This document shows positions 1 through 9,700 of a stretch of 64,000 nucleotides of DNA, in pieces. Origin of the DNA: a bacterium. Lineage in GTDB: Bacteria > Bacillota > Bacilli > Lactobacillales > Streptococcaceae. Position numbers and translations under genes: made by a program. The notes under the pieces are model-generated. The model saw nothing but the letters and a program-made list of their open reading frames with translations. It did not search any database and was not told the origin of the DNA. Numbering within the stretch: the stretch's first letter is position 1; each line of letters begins with the position of its first letter. The DNA lies in assembly GCA_905221375.1 (NCBI GenBank), contig CAJNCY010000002.1:1-64000 (forward strand), given 5' to 3'.

Positions 1-3000
1 CCAGGAGTTCCTTCTTCTCTAACTGGATCTGAATCTTTGTCACGACTTGTGTCACCTTCGTAACGGACTGGAGATGGGACAGGTCTTGTCTCAACTGTTG
101 GGTTTGGTTTAACAAGGAATGTTACTTCTCGTTCAATCTTATCTGGCGCATAGATTTTAATGTTATTTCCAATACCTTCAACAGTTTTAGTATATACTCC
201 ACCTGCACCGTAGAAATCTGCTACAGCTTTATATTTTACAATTCCTGATGTGTCAAATGTAGTTGTATTTTCTATAAAATTACCATCTTTAGACCACTTG
301 AATGACATATTTGTTGGATAATACTTATCGTTTCCTGTCGAATTAGATTCCACTACTGCTTTTACATAGTCATGAGCATCTTTTCCATTACGTGAATTTG
401 CAGTATCAACCAATTTCGTACCTAAAGTCACGATTTCTGGAGTATTTTTCACTTCTACATCTACAACCGTATACTTAAATTGATACTCTTGCTCATTACC
501 TGATGCGTCTTTTACAAGTACTTTTCCGATATGATCCCCTAAGGCAGCATTTGAAGTATCTGTAATTTGATCCCCTGTAAGTTGAACATCTCCGTTTGGT
601 GTATCTGTGTTTTTAACAAATTCTCTTCCGCTTGGAAGACCAGAAGCTTTAACCTCAGTTACCTTTCCAGAATTATCACTTACTGTAAAGGTTGGATTGA
701 AAGTTGCGCCACGGAAAATAACAAATTTGCTATTTTCATTGCTAGCATCTTTAGATAATTCGCTACCATTAAATGATACTTTTGGCTTTTCGCTTTCGTT
801 TATAGTAACTGTCACGATTTTAGATGATTGAACTTTATTAGCATTCGGTCCAGTTTCTGATACTTTCGGTAATGTTACTTTTACATAACGAGTAGCTTCA
901 CCTTTTTCTGTCACTGTCTTATTCGCAAGTGGTGTACCATCTTGGTTTACCCACTCATAAGTTGTTCCTTCTGGTAAAGCTGCTGAGCCATTAACAGCCA
1001 TTACAGCATCCTTAGCTTGAGAATCTGCCAAAGCTGTTCCGCTTTTCACCATAACACGAGTTGTATTGGCTCCTACATCAAATACTTCGTGTGTAAATGA
1101 TGGTGTATAAGAAAGTTTTTCTGCTTCACTTGGGTTATCTGTAAATCTACCACGTGGATATTTAGCACCAAATGAGTACGTTTTTGTCCCAACGCCATCA
1201 CTATTTAGCATATTCTTCATGTCAGCATCAGCATTTTTAAATTCTGCATCATTATCTCTCTTCACAACCCAGCTCATTCCTCCTGGAAGTCCTCCTGAAT
1301 TTAGATAATAAGATGCCGGACTATCATTACGTCCTACGCCTGCAAAATCATATACTTTAGTGACTGTCTCGAAATTCTTATAAACTTTGTAGTTAATGTC
1401 AATCGGAGTTGTTCTTGTATTATCTGCAAATACAACAGTTGCTTTTGCTGTTTTATTGTCCGATGGACTGCTTGTATCTAAAGTAACCTCTACTCTAGCA
1501 TTATTTGGAACATCTATCTTACTAGTTCCATCTTGTAATTGTAGTAAGCTACGTTTTTCAGCATCTGTTAGAGTTTCACCTTGTATCAAGTTGATGGTTG
1601 GTTTTGCTACAGCTGTGTAGTTTACTGTAATTGTATGTTCTTTAGTTACTGTTGCCCCTGCTGCATCTGTTGTTCTATAAGCAAGATTATAGGTACCTTG
1701 TTTGAGAGGTTGTGCTAAATCAACATTTTTACCATCTTTAGTAGCTGTTACATCCAAGTTGTCCTTTGCTCTAGATCCTACAGTCTTATCTGCATCATCT
1801 TCAGGATCTGTTACTGTTACAAGTGTCTTTAGCTTGTCTTTTGTTAAAGTTCCATCTGCAACATAAGTGGCACGTGGATTGTTGATTGTTATTGTCGGAT
1901 TTGTATTCGTTGCTTTCGCTGCAACAACCCATCCTCCATCATTAGCTGGATCTGCTGGGTTATTTTTCCCGTTTACATGGTGAGCACGGACTCTTACCAC
2001 ATTATCTCCAGTAATCTTGAATGGGAAATTAGTCTTTTTATGTGAATCCTTAATACGAAGAGTAATTTTCTTCTCAGATACATTATCTCCATTAGATACT
2101 GTTAGATCAGTAGTATCCGAACCCTTTTCTAGAACCCAGTTTCCATTTTGCTGTTTAACAGCATACTCATAAACCGTTTGGTTGCCATTTAAAACTTGAA
2201 GATAGAATAGTCCAGTATCGTGAGCTACCTTAACAGCCAGTTCACGTCCTGCTTGAACTGGAGTATCAATAGAGATGGCTTTAGCCAGTTGGACATCGAC
2301 TCTAGAAGCTGGTGACTCTACTCCGTCTTTAGTTTGCGTAACAGAGATGGCATTAGAGGCTTTTATAGAGGCATCTTGCTTCGCATTTTGAGTTAATTTT
2401 TCATTATCTTTTAAGTTGTAAGTCCATCTTCCATTATTATCAACTGTTGTTGTACCAGTTTTACCATCTTGTAGCGCCACTTTAACCGTTGCTCCAGCTA
2501 TACCTGTACCTGAAATTCTACGGTCAGTCGATACTAAGGTTCCATTGTATCTTGTTTCTGTAGTAATCGTCGGTGCAGACGGAGCAACATTAACAGGAAC
2601 ATCAATAATTTTAGACGGTTGTCTCTTAGTTGCTTCTGGTGCATCATTGCCACTTTGCGCTGGAGGCAGAGTTACCTTCACCTTAAATGTTTGAACACCA
2701 GCTGTACTTGCTGTCGGAGTAATCTTATTTCCATGTGCATCAACCCATTCATAAGTTGTTCCAGCAGGCAAGTCAGGAGAACCATTTACTTTAGCAACGG
2801 CTGCACTAGCTTGTGCTTCTGACAGCGTTGCTCCTTGAGCTACAGTGACTTTTGTATCATTCGGTTTAATATCAAACACCTTATGAGTAAATGTAGCTGA
2901 ATGCTCCAATTTATCAGCTGGTTGTGGGCTGTCAGTAAATCTACCGTAGTTATATTTACCACCAAACTTGTAAGTTGTTTCCCCTACTGGGTCTGCGTTA

Positions 3001-6000
3001 ATCTTATCTCTCAAACCTGAAGCATCTATCTCTGCTTCATTACCTCGCTTAGCAAACCATTTCATTCCCCCTGGAATACCTGTATTGAGGTAATATTTTG
3101 ATTCATCATCAGAACGACTTACGTTTTTAAAATCGTAAACCGTACGAGCAATCGGGAAGGTCGGCAATACGCGGTAACTCAAAGTCACTGGAGCCAATCT
3201 TGTTCCGTCTGCGAGTACAACTGTCGCTTGAGCTTGCTTATTTTGATTTGTTTTAGAACTTGTATCTACAGCAACTTCAACTCTAGCATCTCTCGGAACA
3301 TCAATCACATCATTTCCATCACGTAATTGAACCAAACTACGTTTAAGCTCATCTGATACAGTTTCACCTTGTACCAAATTGATAGTTGGTTTCGCTTGAG
3401 CCGTATAACTTACCTTAATTGTGTGGTTCGCTGTTACTGTTGCCCCTGCTGCATCTGTTGTTCTATAGGTAAGATTATAGGTACCTTGTTTAAGAGGTTG
3501 TGTTAAATCAACATTTTTACCGTTTTTAGTAGCTGTTACATCCAAGTTGTCCTTTGCTCTAGATCCTACAGTCTTATCTGCATCATCTTCAGGATCTGTT
3601 ACTGTTACAAGTGTCTTTAGCTTGTCTTTTGTTAAAGTTCCATCTGCAACATAAGTAGCACGTGGATTGTTGATTGTAATTGTTGGATTTGTATTCGTTG
3701 CTTTCGCTGCGACAACCCATCCTCCATCATTAGTTGGATCTGCTGGATTATTATCCCCATTCACATAGTGAGCACGGACTTTTACCACATTATCTCCAGT
3801 AATCTTGAATGGGAAATTAGTCTTTTTGTGTGAATCCTTAATACGAAGAGTAATTTTCTTCTCAGAAACATTACCTCCGTTAGATACTGTTAGATCAGTA
3901 GTATCCGAACCCTTTTCTAGAACCCAGTTTCCGTTTTGCTGTTTAACAGCATACTCATAAACCGTTTTATTTCCATTTAAAACTTGAAGATAGAATCGAC
4001 CAGTATCATGAGCTACTTTAACAGCCAGTTCACGCCCTGCTTGAACTGGAGTATCAATAGAGATGGCTTTAGCTAATTGGACATTCACTGTTGCAGCATC
4101 TGATTCTAATCCGTCTTTAGTTTGCGTAACAGAGATGGCTTTAGAGGCTTTTATAGAGGCATCTTGCTTCGTATTTTGAGTTAATGTTTCATTATCTTTT
4201 AGGTTGTAAGTCCATCTTCCATTATTATCAACTGTTGTTGTACCAGTTTTACCATCTTGCAATGTTACTGTAACCTTTGCTCCAGCTATACCTGTACCTG
4301 AGATTCTACGGTCAGTCGATACTAGGGTTCCATTGTATCTTGTTTCTGTCGTAATTGTTGGAGTTGCTGGCTTACTAACCAATCTGGTTCCACGTGCACC
4401 TACAATATATGATTGGTTAGTAGTTGGTCCACTCGTTACAGAGGCTGCATACACATTACCATTAGCAGCTTCTTTTTCTGTCACATTCCCTCTTAGTTTT
4501 ACTCTAGCAGTCATATGTACCGCATAATCTGCATTTGTAAAACCTACTTCCATTCCAAGAGTATAGCTAACTCTATCAGTATAATTTCCATCTGTTTTTT
4601 TTACAATCGCATCTAAATAAGGATCGTTTGCATTATTTTTAAATACTTGTCCTTTTTGATTAGCACGAGTTACTCCTGATCGCGGATCATACAGAGATCT
4701 TCCATCATTACTAAAGAGGTTATCTTTCTGATCCCATGGATTTGAAATTGTAACTGTATCTCCAACCTTTTCAAAACCGCTGCCTCCATCAGAAAGCCTT
4801 CTACCACTAACATTTCGATAACGAGTGATTGTTACATTTTGTACTGTAGAACCATCCATAATATTAAAAGGTGGTTGAAAATAATAATGTTGACCATAAG
4901 ATTTGTCTATCATACGTCTTCCATCATTATTGAAGTATACATCATAGACCATCCATTTACCTGAACTGTCTTGCTCATATTTTGATTTAATTACAGTCTT
5001 GTTTTCTGTAAATTCAGGATCACCATTCCTTGTGTTTTGTCCACCGTTAGTATTTTTATCGACCGATGCAAAGTATCTAACGTTCTCCAATGCCCCAGAA
5101 GAGCTAATTGCTGTATAAGCTCTAAACTGTGTACCTCGAGCCATTCTTTGACCATTACGAGGGTCATGAGAACCTGAACTCAAACGTGTTGTAGCATTTT
5201 TAACAGAAATAAACATTCTCTTCACAAGTTTGTTCATTTGTTCAACATCGGTTAGAGAAACTGTAGTATTCTGAAGAACCCCTTGAGCTAATACCATGAC
5301 TTCATTGGCTTTTTCAAGAACTTCTTTCGTGGTATCATGTTCAGGAACTTCTGAAATTGCTGCCTGCAATTGATCAACAGATACTTTCAAAGAATCTTTT
5401 TTAGCTGATACAGTTTGATTCTCTTCGCTTGCTCTTACTTCCGAAGAAGGTTGGCTCGCTGGTTTTTCAGTCTCAGTTCCAGTATTACTTTCTCGGACCT
5501 CACTTGATTCTTTTACCGCATTAGATAAAGTAACTAAATCAGCAGACAAAAGTTCTTTTAGTTCATTAATATCTTTTTGAACTGCATCAGCTTTATCTAG
5601 TAATGCCTGAGCTCTCTGAACTCTTTCTTTTACAGAAGAAAGTACTGAGTCGTCAAGGTTTAATTTAGTTGAAAGAAGAGAATTTAATTCTTCAACTACT
5701 GTTCTTAACTGACTTTTATCAACCGTATTACTACCATTTTCAACAAGTGCAGTTTCTTTATTTTCTAAAGCATTATTGACTACTTCTGATTTATTTTCAG
5801 TAGGTTCCTTAATGCCCACAGGCGAGTCGCCCTTATCGTTAGGTTGTACTACACCCGCCGTAGATTGTGAACTGCTTCCGCTTACGGTATCTGCGCTAAC
5901 AACGCGCGCACCTAAAAACATCAGTGCTGCAACAGCAACTGAAGCGGCACCGAAACTATATTTACGAATAGAAAAGCGCAACACCTTTTCACGTTGATGA

Positions 6001-6038
6001 CGCTTTATTCTATTGAGTGAATTTGATTTATTTTCCAT
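1..6038 (-). CDS. giant YSIRK-type surface protein, C-terminus beyond window
   Basis: Reads in one frame from ATG at 6038-6036 (AGGAGG just upstream, 6043-6048) to the left edge, at least 2,012 codons; I spot-checked the frame at several places, not every codon. N-terminus: a basic stretch, then FSIRKYSFGAAS (YSIRK-type signal) and a hydrophobic segment with likely cleavage after VVSA. Residues about 75-240 are helical and FIVAR-like. Residues about 240-550 are a globular region I do not recognise. Then come two near-identical 596-residue modules (about 553-1150 and 1150-1745), each with bacterial Ig-like strands (PTITTETRYNGTLVSTDRRI) and a Rib/YPDG-like segment. The last visible residues (RPVPSPVRYEGDTSRDSD) begin a G5/E-like repeat related to those of the next gene. 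YSIRK proteins of this type are normally sortase anchored; the LPXTG end would lie outside. Probable adhesin; ligand unknown. Confidence 0.85.
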   Translation of the reverse strand, partial: MENKSNSLNRIKRHQREKVLRFSIRKYSFGAASVAVAALMFLGARVVSADTVSGSSSQSTAGVVQPNDKGDSPVGIKEPTENKSEVVNNALENKETALVENGSNTVDKSQLRTVVEELNSLLSTKLNLDDSVLSSVKERVQRAQALLDKADAVQKDINELKELLSADLVTLSNAVKESSEVRESNTGTETEKPASQPSSEVRASEENQTVSAKKDSLKVSVDQLQAAISEVPEHDTTKEVLEKANEVMVLAQGVLQNTTVSLTDVEQMNKLVKRMFISVKNATTRLSSGSHDPRNGQRMARGTQFRAYTAISSSGALENVRYFASVDKNTNGGQNTRNGDPEFTENKTVIKSKYEQDSSGKWMVYDVYFNNDGRRMIDKSYGQHYYFQPPFNIMDGSTVQNVTITRYRNVSGRRLSDGGSGFEKVGDTVTISNPWDQKDNLFSNDGRSLYDPRSGVTRANQKGQVFKNNANDPYLDAIVKKTDGNYTDRVSYTLGMEVGFTNADYAVHMTARVKLRGNVTEKEAANGNVYAASVTSGPTTNQSYIVGARGTRLVSKPATPTITTETRYNGTLVSTDRRISGTGIAGAKVTVTLQDGKTGTTTVDNNGRWTYNLKDNETLTQNTKQDASIKASKAISVTQTKDGLESDAATVNVQLAKAISIDTPVQAGRELAVKVAHDTGRFYLQVLNGNKTVYEYAVKQQNGNWVLEKGSDTTDLTVSNGGNVSEKKITLRIKDSHKKTNFPFKITGDNVVKVRAHYVNGDNNPADPTNDGGWVVAAKATNTNPTITINNPRATYVADGTLTKDKLKTLVTVTDPEDDADKTVGSRAKDNLDVTATKNGKNVDLTQPLKQGTYNLTYRTTDAAGATVTANHTIKVSYTAQAKPTINLVQGETVSDELKRSLVQLRDGNDVIDVPRDARVEVAVDTSSKTNQNKQAQATVVLADGTRLAPVTLSYRVLPTFPIARTVYDFKNVSRSDDESKYYLNTGIPGGMKWFAKRGNEAEIDASGLRDKINADPVGETTYKFGGKYNYGRFTDSPQPADKLEHSATFTHKVFDIKPNDTKVTVAQGATLSEAQASAAVAKVNGSPDLPAGTTYEWVDAHGNKITPTASTAGVQTFKVKVTLPPAQSGNDAPEATKRQPSKIIDVPVNVAPSAPTITTETRYNGTLVSTDRRISGTGIAGATVKVALQDGKTGTTTVDNNGRWTYNLKDNEKLTQNAKQDASIKASNAISVTQTKDGVESPASRVDVQLAKAISIDTPVQAGRELAVKVAHDTGLFYLQVLNGNQTVYEYAVKQQNGNWVLEKGSDTTDLTVSNGDNVSEKKITLRIKDSHKKTNFPFKITGDNVVRVRAHHVNGKNNPADPANDGGWVVAAKATNTNPTITINNPRATYVADGTLTKDKLKTLVTVTDPEDDADKTVGSRAKDNLDVTATKDGKNVDLAQPLKQGTYNLAYRTTDAAGATVTKEHTITVNYTAVAKPTINLIQGETLTDAEKRSLLQLQDGTSKIDVPNNARVEVTLDTSSPSDNKTAKATVVFADNTRTTPIDINYKVYKNFETVTKVYDFAGVGRNDSPASYYLNSGGLPGGMSWVVKRDNDAEFKNADADMKNMLNSDGVGTKTYSFGAKYPRGRFTDNPSEAEKLSYTPSFTHEVFDVGANTTRVMVKSGTALADSQAKDAVMAVNGSAALPEGTTYEWVNQDGTPLANKTVTEKGEATRYVKVTLPKVSETGPNANKVQSSKIVTVTINESEKPKVSFNGSELSKDASNENSKFVIFRGATFNPTFTVSDNSGKVTEVKASGLPSGREFVKNTDTPNGDVQLTGDQITDTSNAALGDHIGKVLVKDASGNEQEYQFKYTVVDVEVKNTPEIVTLGTKLVDTANSRNGKDAHDYVKAVVESNSTGNDKYYPTNMSFKWSKDGNFIENTTTFDTSGIVKYKAVADFYGAGGVYTKTVEGIGNNIKIYAPDKIEREVTFLVKPNPTVETRPVPSPVRYEGDTSRDKDSDPVREEGTP
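840..4380 (-). repeat. 1,788-bp tandem duplication inside the surface-protein gene
   Basis: Identical landmarks recur exactly 1,788 bp (596 codons) apart: GTTACTGTTGCCCCTGCTGC at 1645 and 3433, and CGGTCAGTCGATACTA at 2521 and 4309. The copies differ by scattered substitutions but stay in frame. Outer limits are approximate. Each copy encodes an Ig-like plus Rib-like module. Confidence 0.85.
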
Positions 6039-6081
6039 TGTCCCTCCTGATGTTAAAACACAAAATCAAATTTAAAAGCAA

Positions 6082-6098
6082 TATTCCCACTGGGAATA
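6082..6098. promoter_or_regulatory. perfect palindrome in surface-gene leader
   Basis: TATTCCCACTGGGAATA is an 8-bp perfect inverted repeat around a single central base, in the untranslated leader between the tandem 9-mers and the ribosome binding site of the gene starting at 6038. It could be an operator or an RNA hairpin; I know of no regulator that matches it. Confidence 0.4.
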
Positions 6099-6133
6099 AT
6101 AAACAATAAAAACTACTATGATGGATATTTAAC

Positions 6134-6169
6134 ATCACAGCTATCACAGCTATCACAGCTATCACAGCT
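6134..6169. repeat. four tandem 9-bp repeats at the predicted transcription start
   Basis: ATCACAGCT is repeated four times without interruption (AGCTGTGAT on the transcribed minus strand). The array starts 2 bp downstream of the -10 box of the surface-protein promoter, so it spans +1 and the initially transcribed region. Confidence 0.85.
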
Positions 6170-6171
6170 CA

Positions 6172-6200
6172 ATTATACCATTTTTAACATATTCAATCAA
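6172..6200 (-). promoter_or_regulatory. promoter of the giant surface-protein gene
   Basis: On the minus strand, TTGATT (6200-6195), a 17-bp spacer and TATAAT (6177-6172). Predicted start near 6165, inside the 9-bp tandem array, giving a leader of about 125 nt before the ATG at 6038. Confidence 0.7.
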
Positions 6201-6681
6201 ACAAAATAATGTAAATATGGCTAATTTCAAGAATTTTCAGTAAGTTTCAAGAAAGCGTAATCAAGTTGTTTATAATAATTAAAAATAAATATCCATAACA
6301 ATAGATATCCGACCCTTAATTTTAATATATTCTTCAAATAACTACCATGAATATAAATTTATATTATTTTAAATCAAATTCATAAACTTACGTCTTAGAA
6401 ACAAATAGATGATAGTTTTAATTAAAAATCCTATTATTGATTCCCTATGCCTATATAAGCCGTTTAATTTCAAAGTATATACTTACACCACGATATTCCT
6501 TGAATATACTATTAACAACGGGGGGCTTTGATTCCAAATAAGTATAGCAGATTGAAGTTGGAATAGTCCAACACGACTCCTAATTCATTTTTAGAAATTG
6601 ACCAATCGATTTGCGTACATTTTATTTCAATCCACTATATCTTATTACGAATACTATCTATTTTTCCGAGAATACAAGAAT
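6201..6681. other. AT-rich intergenic stretch, no gene seen
   Basis: About 480 bp without a convincing ORF or RNA gene. It holds a small hairpin (GTTGGAATAGTCCAAC near 6556-6571) and a weak plus-strand promoter-like pair (TTGACC, 17 bp, TTTATT near 6600) that would read toward the terminator at 6682. Confidence 0.5.
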
Positions 6682-6721
6682 AGCCTTGCACCTCTTGAAA
6701 TGAGGAACAAGGCTGTTTTTT
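6682..6721. terminator. intrinsic terminator, probably bidirectional
   Basis: AGCCTTG..CCTC/GAGG..CAAGGCT stem. It lies about 30 bp downstream of the stop at 6753, so it should end the minus-strand lipase/LPNTG gene. The U-run is better on the plus strand (GTTTTTT) than on the minus strand. Confidence 0.75.
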
Positions 6722-6752
6722 AATCTTTTGTGTTCATATTTTGACTAAACTT

Positions 6753-9700
6753 TTAATCTTCTTTTTTCTTTCCAAGAGCAAGTCCGAGACCGCCTAGCAT
6801 ACCAAGAAGTCCTAGAGAAGCAAGAGTCGCATTTGATTCTGTTCCTGTATTTGGCAATACATTTTGAGAATCATTTGCTTTAACTCCATTATCAATAGTA
6901 TCTGTAGTATCTTCATGATTTGTATTCGGAGTAACTGCATTTGGAATTGGAGTTGTTGGCGCAGGTGTATCATGACCAGAATTTCCATTAGTATCAGGTG
7001 TGACTGGAATTACTGGAATTGTATTTGGATTTGTACTTCCACTTACTTTGCTGAAAATGTGGGTAATGACTGGTTCATTTTCAGAAATCACAGTTCGTAC
7101 AAATTCATATCCTGGAATTGATCCATGTTCAGCTTCCTTTTCATTACCTGTCTTAACGGATGGTTTCAATACATTTCCGTCTTCATCAATCCATCGAACC
7201 TCAATCATTAGCTCTGGCAATTCAATTGAAGCCGGTAATACACCATTTTCAAAAATTGTTACCTTAGGTGGAGTTGCTGGATTTGTATTTGTAGTTCCAC
7301 TTACTTTTCTGAAAATGTGGGTAATGACTGGTTCATTTTCAGCTATCACAGTTCGTACAAATTCATATCCAAGAATTGATCCATGTTCAGCATCCTTTTC
7401 ATTACTTGTCTTAACAGATTGTTTCAATACAATTCCATCTTCATCAATCCAGCGAACCTCAATCATTAGCTCTGGCAATTCAATTGAAGCCGGTAATACA
7501 CCATTTTCAAAAATTGTTACCTTAGGTGGATTTTCTACTGGAACTTCCACAGCTGGTTTACCTGGTTCAGTAATCTTACCTGTACCTGGAACTTTACCTT
7601 CTGGTAATTCACTATTTGGTACTTTACCTTTACCGTCTTCACCGATTGTGACTGTGATTGACTTGTCACCTTTACCTGGGATTTCTACCTTAGTTCCTGG
7701 TGGATATGTTGACCCATCTGGTTTCTTCGGTGTCACTGTAACATCACCTGTCTTAGGATTTTGTTCTAACTCTACTTTTGGTTCTTTCGTTTTCCCATAA
7801 GTTCGAACAGTTGTTGGAGTTACCTTACCTGTTTTTGGATCAACTTCATAGGTAGTGGTATCAATTACATCGAGACCGTCAGAATCTTTAGATTGTTCAA
7901 CCTTAGTTTTCGCACCAACTTTAACGATTGTCTTACCTGCTGGGCTGACTACTGGGTTGCCAACGTGTTCTGTGATATGACCGTCGTTTGGATCTACATC
8001 GTAAGTGGTTGTAGTAACTGTTTTACCTTTAGCTCCTTCAACGCGTTCATTAGGTGTGTCAACTTCTCTTTCACCATCTCTGACGTACTCAACTTCTGGT
8101 TCAATCGGGGTTTCTACTACTTTGTCCTTCGCTGCGACTTTGACAATAGTTGCTGTTGGATTTACTACTACTGGTTCTCCTACTCTTTCTGTAATAGCAC
8201 CTGTAGTAGAATCAACACTATATGTTGTTGTGGTAGTGCTTGAACCTGCTTGTCCTGCTTCTTCCACATTCGGTTGATCTTTGTCGCGTGTATCATCTTT
8301 CACATACTTCTTAGGTGATGGGATTGATGTTGTTTCTACTTTGTCCTTCGCTGCAACTTTGACAATAGTATTAGTTGGTTCTTTCGTACGAACTGGTTGA
8401 CCTTCACTTGCTGTAATCTTTCCAGTATTAGGATCTACTGTGTACGTTGTGGTGATGGTGTCTTCACCATCTTCACCTTTAACAGTAGTTGGGGCTGTAC
8501 CTTTTTCTTTCGTATCATCTTTTTCATAGACAACAGGGGATGGTACTACTCTCTTCTCAACTGTTGGTTCTTTCGTTTTCCCATAAGTTCGAACAGTTGT
8601 TGGAGTTACCTTACCTGTTTTTGGATCAACTTCATAGGTAGTGGTATCAATTACATCGAGACCTTCAGAATCTTTAGATTGTTCAACCTTAGTTTTCGCA
8701 CCAACTTTAACGATTGTCTTACCTGCTGGGCTGACTACTGGGTTGCCAACGTGTTCTGTGATATGACCGTCGTTTGGATCTACATCGTAAGTGGTTGTAG
8801 TAACTGTTTTACCTTTAGCTCCTTCAACGCGTTCATTAGGTGTGTCAACTTCTCGTTCACCATCTCTGACGTACTCAACTTCTGGTTCAATCGGGGTTTC
8901 TACTATTTTGTCCTTCGCTGCAACTTTGACAATTGTTGCTGTTGGATTTACTACTACTGGTTCTCCTACTCTTTCTGTAATAGCACCTGTAGTAGAATCA
9001 ACACTATATGTTGTGGTGGTAGTGCGTGAACCTGCTTGTCCTGCTTCTTCCACATTTGGTTGATCTTTGTCGCGTGTATCATCTTTCACATATTTCTTAG
9101 GTGATGGGATTTCGGTTGTTTCTACTTTATCCTTCGCTGCGACTCTGACAATAGTATTAGTTGGTTCTTTCGTACGAACTGAATCGCCTACTGTTGAAGT
9201 AATAGCTCCTGTATTAGGATCTACTGTGTACGTTGTGGTGATCGTTTCTTCTCCAGGAATTCCTTCTTTTCTAACTGGTTCTAAATCTTTGTCACGACTA
9301 TCGTCTTTTTCATAGACAACAGGGGATGGTACTACTCTCTTCTCAACTGTTGGTTCTTTCCTTGTTCCATAAGTTCGAACTGTTGTCGGAGTTACCTTAC
9401 CTGTTTTTGGATCAACTTCATAGGTAGTGGTATCAATCACATCACGACCTTCAGAATCTTTAGATTGTTCAACCTTAGTTTTCGCACCAACTTTAACAAT
9501 TGTTTTGCCTGCTGGGGTGACGACTGGATTAGCAACGTGTTCTGTGATATGACCGTCCTTTGGATCCACATCGTAAGTGGTTGTAGTAACTATTTTACCT
9601 TTTTCACCCTCAGTACGCTGATCTGGTGTACCGAAGTCTTTTTCAACATCTTTAACGTATTCCACTTCTGGTTCAATCGGGGTTTCTACTACTTTGTCCT

